Positions 38,338 through 48,371 of a DNA stretch of 64,000 bases are shown here, one piece after another. The number at the start of each line of letters is the position of its first letter. Within the stretch, counting starts at the first letter, position 1. The DNA is from Flavobacterium sp. (lineage in GTDB: Bacteria; Bacteroidota; Bacteroidia; Flavobacteriales; Flavobacteriaceae): the NCBI GenBank assembly GCA_014377455.1, contig JACMPO010000063.1, positions 62,001-126,000 on the forward strand, read 5' to 3'. The notes under the pieces are model-generated. The model ran no database searches and was not told the DNA's origin. It worked only from the letters and a program-made list of their open reading frames with translations. The position numbers and the translations under genes were made by a program.

Positions 38338-38853
38338 ATGAGTAAACGCGATTTGAAAAAATATGTTTCAGAGTTGACGAAAGTGCAACTAGAGGAACAA
38401 ATAGTGGAATTATATGATAAATTTATAAATGTAAAAACGTATTATAATTTTGTTTTTAACCCAAATGAAAACAATTTAGTTAAAGATGCAAAACTTAAAA
38501 TTTCAAACGAATATTTCCCAATTCGAGGTAAAAGACCTAAAATGCGTCGATCGGTGGCTCAAAAATTTATAAAACATTTTATTCTTTTGGGTGTAGATCC
38601 ATTTATTATTGCCGATGTAATGTTGTATACCATAGAAATAGCGCAAACTTTATCGTCTGAACGCGAAATAAAACAAGAAGCTTTTTATAAAAGCATGTTA
38701 AGTTCCTATCAGCAAGCAGTTTCCTATATGATAGAACAAGGAATATTAGCTGAATTTAAAAGTAGAGTAGTGGCTATTAACGAAGAAAGTATCCATCAAA
38801 ATTGGAGTACTAAATATGAATTTAATGCCATTGTAGAGCGATTTGACTACTAA
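38338..38853 (+). CDS. DUF6155-like hypothetical protein
   Basis: MSKRDLKKYVSELTKVQLEEQIVELYDKFINVKTYYNFVFNP, 171 aa. Confidence 0.65.
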   Translation: MSKRDLKKYVSELTKVQLEEQIVELYDKFINVKTYYNFVFNPNENNLVKDAKLKISNEYFPIRGKRPKMRRSVAQKFIKHFILLGVDPFIIADVMLYTIEIAQTLSSEREIKQEAFYKSMLSSYQQAVSYMIEQGILAEFKSRVVAINEESIHQNWSTKYEFNAIVERFDY

Positions 38854-38931
38854 AATAAATCTAAAAAAAAGAGTAATAATTAGCGTTACAAGACTTTTTT
38901 AGATTAATTTTGCAAAATTGTAAAATTCAAT

Positions 38932-40467
38932 ATGTCAAATATAGATTTATCGCTTATAAAAGAAGAAAAAAAGGAACTTTACGGTTACCAATTGGGCGAT
39001 ATCGACAAAATTTTTGAACGAATAGATAATGCTCCAAGTAATTATCATTTATTATATCAATTGCCTACTGGAGGAGGAAAAACAGTTATTTTTTCTGAAA
39101 TTACAAGAAGATATCTAGAACAACACAATAAAAAAGTGGTTGTTTTAACGCATCGTATTGAACTTTGTAAGCAAACTTCCAAAATGCTAAAAGGGTTTGA
39201 CGTAAAAAATAAAATTATAAACAGTGCTATAAAAGAACTTCCTGATCAAGACGAATATTCTTGTTTTGTAGCGATGATTGAAACATTAAAAAACCGATTG
39301 AACGACGAAAAGTTAGAGATTGATAATGTAGGATTAGTCATTATTGATGAAGCTCATTTTAATTCGTTTAGAAAATTGTTTAGTTCGTTTAAAAATTCGT
39401 TTATTTTAGGAGTTACAGCAACGCCTTTAAGTTCCAATATTAAATTACCAATGTATGAAAATTACAACGAATTGATAGTTGGCGACACAATACAATCATT
39501 AATAGACAAAGGATTTTTAGCAGAAGCAACTACTTACAGTTACGATGTAGGTTTGACATCACTTAAAGTAGGAATTAACGGCGATTACACTGTAAAATCG
39601 TCAGATGATTTGTACAGTAATATGGTAATGCAGGAAAAGTTATTGCATGCATACACTGAAAAATCTTTAGGTAAAAAAACTTTAATTTTTAATAACGGAA
39701 TCAATACCTCATTGCATGTTTATGAGAGTTTTAGACATGCAAAATATAATATTAGACATTTAGATAATACAACATCTGCTGAAGAGCGAAAAGAAATTTT
39801 GCAATGGTTCAAGAAAACTCCGGATGCTATTTTAACTTCGGTTGGAATATTAACAACTGGTTTTGATGAACCAACAGTAGAAACTATAATTTTAAACAGA
39901 GCAACAAAATCGTTAACGCTTTATTTCCAGATGATTGGTCGTGGTTCGAGACGATTACCAAATAAAAATAGTTTTACAGTAATCGATTTAGGAAATAATG
40001 CTTTACGTTTTGGTTTATGGAATAACACTATTGATTGGCAGCATATTTTTAAATCACCCGAATATTACTTGGAAAGTTTGCGCGAAGATGCTGATATTGA
40101 AAGTAACTTTAAATATGTTATGCCAGAAGAACTTCGTAAAAAGTTTGGTAAAACAATCGATATTTCAATGGATATTCACGAAGAATTTAAGTTTACAGTT
40201 AAAAATAATTTAAAAGCTAAATCGATTATAGAAAAATCATTAGAACAACATGCCAAAATGTGTGTTGAAAATTCAGATGATTTGATTAAAGCTAAAAAAT
40301 TATCTCGTGAACTAAATGATGATTTTGAATATCGAATTAAGCAATATTGCGTTTGCTTAGGAAATGTTACCAAAAATTATAGAACGTGGCTTGCAGAAGA
40401 TTATTTTCTAAAACTTACATTATTGATTGGTAAACTAAACCGGATTAAAGTTATGAGCGAATTATAA
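38932..40467 (+). CDS. DEAD/DEAH box helicase (superfamily II)
   Basis: LPTGGGKTVIFSEI, IDEAHF, GVTATPLS, QMIGRGSRRLP. Confidence 0.93.
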   Translation: MSNIDLSLIKEEKKELYGYQLGDIDKIFERIDNAPSNYHLLYQLPTGGGKTVIFSEITRRYLEQHNKKVVVLTHRIELCKQTSKMLKGFDVKNKIINSAIKELPDQDEYSCFVAMIETLKNRLNDEKLEIDNVGLVIIDEAHFNSFRKLFSSFKNSFILGVTATPLSSNIKLPMYENYNELIVGDTIQSLIDKGFLAEATTYSYDVGLTSLKVGINGDYTVKSSDDLYSNMVMQEKLLHAYTEKSLGKKTLIFNNGINTSLHVYESFRHAKYNIRHLDNTTSAEERKEILQWFKKTPDAILTSVGILTTGFDEPTVETIILNRATKSLTLYFQMIGRGSRRLPNKNSFTVIDLGNNALRFGLWNNTIDWQHIFKSPEYYLESLREDADIESNFKYVMPEELRKKFGKTIDISMDIHEEFKFTVKNNLKAKSIIEKSLEQHAKMCVENSDDLIKAKKLSRELNDDFEYRIKQYCVCLGNVTKNYRTWLAEDYFLKLTLLIGKLNRIKVMSEL

Positions 40468-40597
40468 ACTGCTTAAAAAAGTATTATATATCTGCACTAT
40501 AATTTATATTATGTAAAATAGGATGTTTTAACTTTATAATCCATCTATCTGCTTATATATCGTAAAAATCTATCTAAAGAAAAAAAGTGAACTAATT

Positions 40598-41869
40598 TTA
40601 TCTAACTATAGTTTGCTTTCTATCTGGTCCAACGGAAACTATTTTTATAGGAACTTGAATTTCATTTTCGATAAATTCAATATAATCTTTAAGCTCTTTT
40701 GGTAAATCTTTATATTCAGATAATCCAGTTAAATCTGCTTTCCAACCTTTAAATTCTTTGTAAATTGGCGTTACGTTTTCTTTCTCGATATTATATGGTA
40801 AATGCTGAATAATTGATCCTTTATAATTGTAATCTGTGCAAACTTTTAAAGTATCAAATCCAGAAAGTACATCGCCTTTCATCATCATTAATTGCGTTAC
40901 TCCATTTATTTGAACGGCATATTTTAGTGCCACTAAATCCAGCCAACCACAGCGTCTTTTTCGACCTGTAACCGAACCAAATTCGTTACCAATTTTAGCC
41001 ATCAAATCGCCAGCTTTGGTAAAATCTTCTGTTGGAAATGGTCCGCTTCCAACTCTAGTGGTATATGCTTTGAAAATTCCGTAAACTTCTTTAATTTTAT
41101 TGGGAGCAATTCCTAAACCTGTACAAGCTCCAGCAGCAGTTGTATTGGAAGATGTTACAAATGGATACGTTCCAAAATCTACATCGAGCAATGAACCTTG
41201 TGCTCCTTCGCAAAGTATTGATTTTCCTGCCTTTTGTGCCTGATGCAAATATTCTTCACTATCTATAAAATCTAACTTTTTTAATTCTTCTATAGATTCA
41301 AAAAATTCTTTTTCTAGTTCTGGCAAATTATATTGAATCGAAACATCATAAAATTTAATCATTTCCTCATGTTTATTTGCTAAAGCACGATATTTATTTT
41401 TAAAATCTTCAAGTTCAATATCTCCAACTCTTATACCATTTCTTCCCGTTTTGTCCATGTAAGTTGGTCCAATTCCTTTTAAAGTCGAGCCAATTTTAGC
41501 TTTTCCTTTTGATGCCTCAGATGCTGCATCCAGCAATCTATGTGTTGGAAGTATTAAATGCGCTTTTCTTGAAATGATTAACTTAGATTTTAAGTCGAGA
41601 TTAAATTTGGCCAATCCATCAACTTCAGTTTTGAAAACAACAGGATCAATTACAACGCCATTTCCAATAACATTTATATTATTATCATGGAAAATCCCTG
41701 ACGGAATGGTTCTTAAAACATGTTTTATTCCATCAAATTCTAGAGTATGTCCCGCATTTGGACCACCTTGAAAACGCGCAATGATGTCATATTTTGATGT
41801 CAAAACATCTACAATTTTTCCTTTTCCTTCGTCTCCCCACTGTAATCCTAATAATAAATCTACGGTCAT
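40598..41869 (-). CDS. purA: Adenylosuccinate synthase
   Basis: LLLGLQWGDEGKGKIVD, GPNAGHT, CEGAQGSLLDVDFGTYPFVTSSNTTAAGA. Confidence 0.98.
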   Translation of the reverse strand: MTVDLLLGLQWGDEGKGKIVDVLTSKYDIIARFQGGPNAGHTLEFDGIKHVLRTIPSGIFHDNNINVIGNGVVIDPVVFKTEVDGLAKFNLDLKSKLIISRKAHLILPTHRLLDAASEASKGKAKIGSTLKGIGPTYMDKTGRNGIRVGDIELEDFKNKYRALANKHEEMIKFYDVSIQYNLPELEKEFFESIEELKKLDFIDSEEYLHQAQKAGKSILCEGAQGSLLDVDFGTYPFVTSSNTTAAGACTGLGIAPNKIKEVYGIFKAYTTRVGSGPFPTEDFTKAGDLMAKIGNEFGSVTGRKRRCGWLDLVALKYAVQINGVTQLMMMKGDVLSGFDTLKVCTDYNYKGSIIQHLPYNIEKENVTPIYKEFKGWKADLTGLSEYKDLPKELKDYIEFIENEIQVPIKIVSVGPDRKQTIVR

Positions 41870-41871
41870 TC

Positions 41872-41919
41872 TGTTTTTGTTTGTTGTTTTTGTTTGTTGT
41901 TGTTGTTGTTTTTGTTGTG
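41872..41919 (-). repeat. CAA-rich low-complexity leader of purA
   Basis: Minus strand CGCACAACAAAAACAACAACAACAACAAACAAAAACAACAAACAAAAACAG immediately before ATG. Confidence 0.8.
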
Positions 41920-41959
41920 CGTTTAATTTATTTCGAAATTCAATTAAAATTAGTGTGCT

Positions 41960-42418
41960 TTATTCTTCTATTTTCTTTGTTCCATAAAAATAAAGCGAAT
42001 GACTATTGATATTGATATTAAAAATTTCTTCTATAGTTTTTTTTATGGTTTGAATTCTTGGGTCACAAAATTCGATAACTTCACCAGAATCGGTCATAAT
42101 TATATGATCGTGTTGTTTATCAAAATATGATTTCTCATAATGCGCTTGGTTTTGTCCAAACTGATGTTTGCGAACCAAACCACAATCTAAAAGTAATTCA
42201 ATCGTGTTGTACAGTGTAGCTCGCGAAACTCTGTAGTTTTTATTTTTCATCTTGATGTATAAATTTTCAATATCAAAATGTTCTTCACTATCATATATTT
42301 CCTGCAAAATTGCGAAACGTTCGGGAGTTTTTCGATGTTCTTTAGCCTCAAGATATAGTGTAAAAACATTTTTTACTACTTCTTGATTTTTTCTATTATC
42401 AGTTGCGATTAATGTCAT
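41960..42418 (-). CDS. Fur family transcriptional regulator
   Basis: [67 protein letters not shown]. Confidence 0.93.
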   Translation of the reverse strand: MTLIATDNRKNQEVVKNVFTLYLEAKEHRKTPERFAILQEIYDSEEHFDIENLYIKMKNKNYRVSRATLYNTIELLLDCGLVRKHQFGQNQAHYEKSYFDKQHDHIIMTDSGEVIEFCDPRIQTIKKTIEEIFNININSHSLYFYGTKKIEE

Positions 42419-42525
42419 AGTTGCAAAGATAGTTTTTAGTTTAAATTTTCTAAAATTATGAGTTTAAAGTTTTAAACCTTTTGTTAATAAAATTATTCTT
42501 CAGATAAAAGTATTACGGATAAAAA

Positions 42526-44757
42526 TTAATTTGTGTAAACTCGAGTAACTTTATCTATTCCGTCCATCTTTTTCACGTTATCAATTAGCTTTTTTAGTAT
42601 TGTGTTGTTTTGAACCACAACTGTAACTTGACCATTAAAAATCCCTGCTTCACCACTTAATGAAATACTTTGAATGTTAACATTCATTTGACTAGAAATC
42701 ACTCTAGTAAGTTCGTTTGTTAATCCTAAGCTATCCATGCCTGTAATTTTTAAAATAGCTTTAAATTCTTGTTGTGAAGAGTCAATCCATTTTGCTTGCA
42801 TCACTCGATATGCATAGTTTGATTGCATACTCAATGCGTTTGGGCAATCGCGTTTATGAACTTTAATACCTTCGTTAATTGTTACAAACCCAAAAACTTC
42901 GTCACCAGGAATGGGATTGCAACAGGTAGAAAGTTTATAATCCAATCGGTCTTGTTCTTTGCCAAAAACTAGTAAATCAAAATTATTACTAAGAACTTGT
43001 TTATTAATATCTTCAGGTGCGTTGCTTGGCGAACGCTTGATTTTATTTTTGAAAAAATTTATTAAAGTATTGCTTTTCTGAGCAGCATAATCTTTTAATT
43101 GTTGGTTTTCAATGGCTCCAGCTCCAACTCTATAAAATAAATCGAGACTGGTTTTTAATTTAAAAAAGTTTACTAATTCGTTTATAACACTTTCACTTAA
43201 AGTGATTTTAAGATGTTTTAATTTTCTGGTTAATAACTCTTTACCTTCTTCTGCTATTTTTTTGGTATCGTCGTTTAAAACATTTCGTATTTTATTTTTA
43301 GCTCTCGAGGTGGTAACATATTCAAGCCAATGTAATGTTGGTTTCTGATTTATCGATGTTATAATTTCAACTTGATCTCCACTTTTTAATTCATGATTTA
43401 GTTGTACTAATTTTCCATTAACTCTAGTTCCTCTAGTTCTAATTCCTATATCTGAGTGAATACTAAAAGCAAAATCTAGCGAGGTTGCTCCTTTTGGCAA
43501 GGATTTTATTTCTCCTTTAGGTGTAAATACAAAAATTTCTTTTGCATACAAATTCATTTTGAAATCTTCAACAAAATCTACTGCATTTGTTTCAGAATTT
43601 TCAAGTGCTTCTTTTAACAAATTGAGCCATACATCCAGTCCACTTTCTTCGGTTGCACCTTGTTTATATTTGTAATGTGCAGCATATCCTTTTTCAGCAA
43701 TTTCGTCCATACGTTCACTGCGAACTTGAATTTCTACCCAGCGACCTTTTGGACCCATTACGGTAATGTGAAGTGCTTCGTAACCAGAAGATTTTGGCGA
43801 TGAAATCCAATCTCTTAGCCTACTTGGACTTGGACGATAATGATCGGTAACTATGGAATAAATTTTCCAAGCTAGAAATTTTTCGTCATGCAAATTTGAT
43901 TTGTAAATAATCCGTAAGGCAAATTTGTCGTAAACTTCATCAAAAGTCACATTTTGAGCCGCCATTTTACGTCTTATGGAATATATAGATTTTGGTCTAC
44001 CCTTAATAGTAAACTCCACATTTTCTTCATCCATCGATTTTTTTAAAACATCAGAAATCGATTTGATATATTCATCTTGCTCTTCTTTAGTTTCCTTTAT
44101 TTTGCTAACAATCTCATTAAAAATTCTTGGTTCAGTGTATTTGAGTCCTAAATCTTCAAGCTTAGTTTTGATATTGTATAAACCCAATCTGTGGGCTAAT
44201 GGTGCATAAATATAAAGGGTTTCGGAAGCAATTTTGACTTGCTTGTAATCGGGCATGGAATCCATGGTTTGCATATTATGCAACCTATCTGCTATTTTAA
44301 TCAGTATTACGCGAACGTCATCGTTTAAAGTGAGTAACATTTTACGGAAATTTTCGGCTTGCATCGAAACGTTCATTTCCTTTTTTACTTGCGAAATTTT
44401 TGTAAGTCCTTCTACAAGTTGTGCAATTTTTGGGTTGAACATTCGTTCAATATCTGCAATTGTAATATCAGTATCTTCTACAACATCGTGCATTAATGCA
44501 GCTGCAATACTTGTAGGACCAAGTCCAATTTCTTGAGCTACAATTTTTGCAACACCAATTGGGTGAAATATGTACGCCTCACCCGATTTTCTTCGTTGGT
44601 CTTTATGAGCATCAACAGCCACATCAAATGCCTTTCGAATTAGTTTTTTATCTTCCACAGTTAGTGTCTGATAACTTATCCGAAGCAATTCTTTGTATTC
44701 TCTGGCTAGTGCTTTATTTTCTTCTTCTACTTCAACTTGTGTCATATTAAAAAACAA
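42526..44757 (-). CDS. RelA/SpoT family bifunctional (p)ppGpp synthetase/hydrolase
   Basis: HD domain (AALMHDVVEDTD), synthetase domain, TGS and ACT domains; 743 aa. Confidence 0.96.
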   Translation of the reverse strand: MFFNMTQVEVEEENKALAREYKELLRISYQTLTVEDKKLIRKAFDVAVDAHKDQRRKSGEAYIFHPIGVAKIVAQEIGLGPTSIAAALMHDVVEDTDITIADIERMFNPKIAQLVEGLTKISQVKKEMNVSMQAENFRKMLLTLNDDVRVILIKIADRLHNMQTMDSMPDYKQVKIASETLYIYAPLAHRLGLYNIKTKLEDLGLKYTEPRIFNEIVSKIKETKEEQDEYIKSISDVLKKSMDEENVEFTIKGRPKSIYSIRRKMAAQNVTFDEVYDKFALRIIYKSNLHDEKFLAWKIYSIVTDHYRPSPSRLRDWISSPKSSGYEALHITVMGPKGRWVEIQVRSERMDEIAEKGYAAHYKYKQGATEESGLDVWLNLLKEALENSETNAVDFVEDFKMNLYAKEIFVFTPKGEIKSLPKGATSLDFAFSIHSDIGIRTRGTRVNGKLVQLNHELKSGDQVEIITSINQKPTLHWLEYVTTSRAKNKIRNVLNDDTKKIAEEGKELLTRKLKHLKITLSESVINELVNFFKLKTSLDLFYRVGAGAIENQQLKDYAAQKSNTLINFFKNKIKRSPSNAPEDINKQVLSNNFDLLVFGKEQDRLDYKLSTCCNPIPGDEVFGFVTINEGIKVHKRDCPNALSMQSNYAYRVMQAKWIDSSQQEFKAILKITGMDSLGLTNELTRVISSQMNVNIQSISLSGEAGIFNGQVTVVVQNNTILKKLIDNVKKMDGIDKVTRVYTN

Positions 44758-44847
44758 TAGTTAAATTTAGAGACAATTTTTGGATTGCACAACTTATTTA
44801 ATTCCAATGATTTTATAATTTGATTATCTAATTCGACCAACATGATT

Positions 44848-45798
44848 TTAGTCATTATTTTCAATCTGTTTGTAAGCATCGATAACTTTTTTCACTAATC
44901 GGTGACGTACAATATCCTTATCATCTAAATAAATAATTCCGATGCCTTCGATATCTTTTAAAACTAAAATTGCTTCTTTAAGTCCCGAAATCGTTCGTCT
45001 AGGCAAATCCACTTGTCCTGGATCGCCTGTTATGATGAACTTTGCATTCTTTCCCATACGTGTTAAAAACATTTTCATTTGAGAATGGGTTGTATTTTGA
45101 GCTTCATCTAAAATCACAAATGCATTGTCCAACGTTCGACCGCGCATAAATGCTAAAGGCGCAATTTGGATAATTCCTTTTAGAATATAATCTTCAAGCG
45201 TTTGAGGTGGTAACATATCGCGCAATGCGTCATATAAAGGTTGCATGTAGGGATCTAATTTTTCTTTTAAATCTCCGGGCAAAAAACCTAAATTTTCTCC
45301 AGCTTCAACAGCCGGTCTTGTTAAAACAATTCGTTTTACTTGCTTTTCTTTCAAGGCTTTCACAGCAAGAGCAACTCCAGTATAGGTTTTTCCGGTTCCA
45401 GCTGGACCAACAGCAAAAACCATATCATTTTTAAAAACCGATTCGACTAACCGTTGCTGATTAGGCGTCATTGCCTTAATGAGCTTACCTCCTATTCCAT
45501 GAACCAAAATTTTATCATGATCGGGCATACGTTGCTCTTCGTGAGAATCACCTTGAATTACACGATCAATTACGTTAGAATCAATAGTATTGTATCTCGT
45601 AAAATGCAACATCAGTCGGTTAAATCGTTTTTCAAATTCGTCTAAAACTTCCTTTTCTCCAAAGGCTTTAATTGTGGTACCACGAGCCACAATCTTTAAT
45701 TTAGGATAATATTTTTTAATAGTTTCAAGATGAGTGTCTTGAGCACCCCAAAATTCCTTTGGTGCAATGTCGTGTAATTCAATAATACGTTCGTTCAA
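44848..45798 (-). CDS. PhoH family protein
   Basis: FAVGPAGTGKTYTGVALAVKAL, LTRPAVEAGENLGFLPGDLKEKLDPYMQPLYDAL. Confidence 0.96.
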   Translation of the reverse strand: MNERIIELHDIAPKEFWGAQDTHLETIKKYYPKLKIVARGTTIKAFGEKEVLDEFEKRFNRLMLHFTRYNTIDSNVIDRVIQGDSHEEQRMPDHDKILVHGIGGKLIKAMTPNQQRLVESVFKNDMVFAVGPAGTGKTYTGVALAVKALKEKQVKRIVLTRPAVEAGENLGFLPGDLKEKLDPYMQPLYDALRDMLPPQTLEDYILKGIIQIAPLAFMRGRTLDNAFVILDEAQNTTHSQMKMFLTRMGKNAKFIITGDPGQVDLPRRTISGLKEAILVLKDIEGIGIIYLDDKDIVRHRLVKKVIDAYKQIENND

Positions 45799-45905
45799 AT
45801 TGAGATTTTTTTTATGTTAATTTTTGCTAATAATTAGTAGCTTTGCATACAACCAAATTTACTGAATTTTATAATTAGAATTCGCAATTAGTTATAAACA
45901 ATTTT

Positions 45906-46736
45906 ATGTCAATAATTACACTTACTACTGATTACGGATTGAAAGACCACTTTGTGGGCGCATTAAAGGGAAAGTTATTATCTGAGTTTGGTCAAGCCAT
46001 AATTATTGACATATCACATGAAATTGATCCGTTTAATATTTCCGAAGCTAGTTATATTATAAATGCAGCATATTCCAGTTTTCCAAAAGGTACTGTACAT
46101 TTGATAGGGGTTGATATCGAACGAAATAGAGAAACGCAGCATTTAGCGATTCAATGGAATGATCATTATTTTATTTGTGCAGATAATGGGATTTTGAGTA
46201 TTTTAATTCAGAAAATTAGACCTCAAAAAATGGTTGCCATAAACATTCATGATCGATTATTGCCCGATGCAACCGATTTAGATTTGTTTACCAAAGTGGC
46301 GTGTCATCTGGCAAAAGGCGGACTTCTTAATGTAATAGGTAAAGAAATTAACGATATAAAAGAAGTAACCGAGATGCAACCTGTAGTTTCTACTGAAGCA
46401 AATTCGATAATTGGGTATATAGTCTATTTTGATCATTTTGGTAACGCAATTACTAACATATCTAAGAAAATTTTCCTGGAAATAGCAAATTCCAGACCTT
46501 ATAAAATAAAGTTTAGAAATAAAGAAATCAAAACTATTTTTGCTAAATATTCTGATATTGGTATTTCAGTAAACTTTCCTATCAAAGATTACGAAGGACA
46601 AAAACTCGCAATTTTTAACGAGGCTGGTTTTTTAGAAATAGCAATTTTCAGAAGTAATCCATCCAAAATTGGCTCGGCAATTAGTCTTTTAGGTTTAAAA
46701 TACCGAGATACTATTACTATTGAATTCAAAAATTAA
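45906..46736 (+). CDS. SAM hydroxide adenosyltransferase (DUF62 family)
   Basis: ITLTTDYGLKDHFVGALKGKLL...IDISHEIDPFNISEASYI. Confidence 0.93.
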   Translation: MSIITLTTDYGLKDHFVGALKGKLLSEFGQAIIIDISHEIDPFNISEASYIINAAYSSFPKGTVHLIGVDIERNRETQHLAIQWNDHYFICADNGILSILIQKIRPQKMVAINIHDRLLPDATDLDLFTKVACHLAKGGLLNVIGKEINDIKEVTEMQPVVSTEANSIIGYIVYFDHFGNAITNISKKIFLEIANSRPYKIKFRNKEIKTIFAKYSDIGISVNFPIKDYEGQKLAIFNEAGFLEIAIFRSNPSKIGSAISLLGLKYRDTITIEFKN

Positions 46737-46843
46737 TTAACAATTGTTTATCATTTTTAGATTTTAATCCTTTAAATTAAAAAAAAACGTCATTAAATTA
46801 TAGTATTTTAATATTATTTTTTTAGATAAAATGGCTGTAAAAC

Positions 46844-46873
46844 TTGCGTAATTGAATAGATTTTATAAATTTG
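46844..46873 (+). promoter_or_regulatory. Bacteroidota-type housekeeping promoter
   Basis: TTG-N19-TAAATTTG matching -33/-7 (TTG / TAnnTTTG), 18 nt before ATG at 46892. Confidence 0.55.
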
Positions 46874-46891
46874 TTTAAATAAAATTTATCC

Positions 46892-47422
46892 ATGACACAA
46901 GAAGATATACTTCCGTTAATTTTAAAAAAGGACGATAAAGCGTTTACTACTTTATATAATATGTATTCCAAAAGTCTTTTTTCGGTGATTAGTAATTTAA
47001 TAAAAGAGCAGGAAGAAGCCGAGGATGTTTTGCAAGAAGTGTTCGTGAAAATTTGGAAAAACATTGAATCCTATAATGACACTAAAGGCCGATTTTATAC
47101 TTGGATTCTAAATATAGCGCGCAATACAGCTATCGACAAGTTGCGCTCTAAAGCCTTTAACAATAGCCAGAAAAACCTATCTTCAGATAATTTCGTACAT
47201 TTATTGGATGACAGTAACAAGTTAACCAATAGGATCGATACTATAGGAATTCAAGAATTTGTTAAAAAGTTAAAGCCCAAATGTATTCAACTTATAGAGT
47301 TATTATTCTTTCAAGGATACACACAGCAAGAAGCTTCAGACGAACTTGAAATTCCGCTTGGTACAGTCAAAACACAAAATAGAAATTGTATTAACGATTT
47401 ACGAAATTATTTAAAAGTATAA
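46892..47422 (+). CDS. ECF-type RNA polymerase sigma factor
   Basis: EAEDVLQEVFVKIWKNIESYNDTKGRFYTWILNIARNTAIDKLR and sigma-4 HTH. Confidence 0.95.
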   Translation: MTQEDILPLILKKDDKAFTTLYNMYSKSLFSVISNLIKEQEEAEDVLQEVFVKIWKNIESYNDTKGRFYTWILNIARNTAIDKLRSKAFNNSQKNLSSDNFVHLLDDSNKLTNRIDTIGIQEFVKKLKPKCIQLIELLFFQGYTQQEASDELEIPLGTVKTQNRNCINDLRNYLKV

Positions 47423-48211
47423 ATGGACATACAACAATATATAGAATCCGGAAATTTAGAACTTTACGTTTATGGAATATTAAACGAAAATGAAACTAAA
47501 GAAATTAGTGAGTTAGCGAAGTCCAATCGAGATATTTTTAACGAAATTGTCGCTATAGAAAAAGCTATACTCAATTTATCAAGTAGTTTTTCACCAGTCA
47601 TATCTGCTGAAAATTTTGAGAAAATTAAAGCTAAATTAGAACTGAAATACAGTAAGGTTGTCGAGATGAAGCCACGATCTAATGTAGGTCAATATTTGGG
47701 TTGGGCAGCAGCAGTTGCTTTGCTTCTTGGAGTTGGTTACCAATACAATAAGTTAAATGAAAGTCAAACTTTACTAGCAAATGTGCAAACAGAAAAATCA
47801 AATTTACAAAAATCAGTAGTTGATTTAGAGTTTAAAAATAAAGAAACAGCAACTGCATTAAACATTGTTAGAGATACTAAAAATACAGTTGTAACTCTTG
47901 GTGGTCAAGCAGTTTCGCCAACATCATTCGCAAAAGTGTATTGGAATAAAGAAACCCAAACAGTGTTTGTAGATGCGACAGGACTTCCAGAACCTCCAGA
48001 TGGTAAAGTATATCAAATTTGGTCACTAAAATTAAGTCCAGTTTTGACGCCCACAAGCATCGGATTATTAGATAATTTTTCTAGAAATAACAATAAAATG
48101 TTTGCAGTTCAAGGTACTTCGGGCGCCGAAGCCTTTGGAATTACTTTAGAACCCGCTGGTGGAAGTAAATCTCCAACAATGGAACAATTATACACACTTG
48201 GAAAGGTATAA
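47423..48211 (+). CDS. Anti-sigma factor (RskA-like)
   Basis: N-terminal ZAS-like region, single TM, C-terminal GLPEPPDGKVYQIWSL; follows sigma gene directly. Confidence 0.88.
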   Translation: MDIQQYIESGNLELYVYGILNENETKEISELAKSNRDIFNEIVAIEKAILNLSSSFSPVISAENFEKIKAKLELKYSKVVEMKPRSNVGQYLGWAAAVALLLGVGYQYNKLNESQTLLANVQTEKSNLQKSVVDLEFKNKETATALNIVRDTKNTVVTLGGQAVSPTSFAKVYWNKETQTVFVDATGLPEPPDGKVYQIWSLKLSPVLTPTSIGLLDNFSRNNNKMFAVQGTSGAEAFGITLEPAGGSKSPTMEQLYTLGKV

Positions 48212-48235
48212 ATAAATACCCTAATTAAACAATTA

Positions 48236-48265
48236 AATGCGGCCTAAAAAGTCGCATTTTTTTAT
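48236..48265 (+). terminator. Rho-independent terminator
   Basis: ATGCGgcctaaaaagtCGCATTTTTTT. Confidence 0.75.
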
Positions 48266-48371
48266 GTAATAAATTATAATAAAGCTCCATTTATTTTCTC
48301 AAGTAAGCATTCAGGAATAATAAAATTTGGAGTTTTACTATATTTTGAAATCTTTTCCTACTTTTGAAATT

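Noticed and set aside
38338-40467. DUF6155-like gene plus SF2 helicase as a two-gene defence system
   Set aside because: Intergenic promoter-like sequence separates them and there is no nuclease or other defence effector; helicase resembles a housekeeping DEAD/DEAH protein.
41781-42009. Plus-strand ORFs 41781-41987 and 41794-42009
   Set aside because: Their FCCCCCFCC / FLFVVVVVFVV composition is the translated complement of the CAA-rich purA leader; antisense artefacts.
45906-46736. SAM-dependent chlorinase/fluorinase suggesting halogenated metabolite synthesis
   Set aside because: The sequence fits the common SAM hydroxide adenosyltransferase family and there is no biosynthetic cluster around it.
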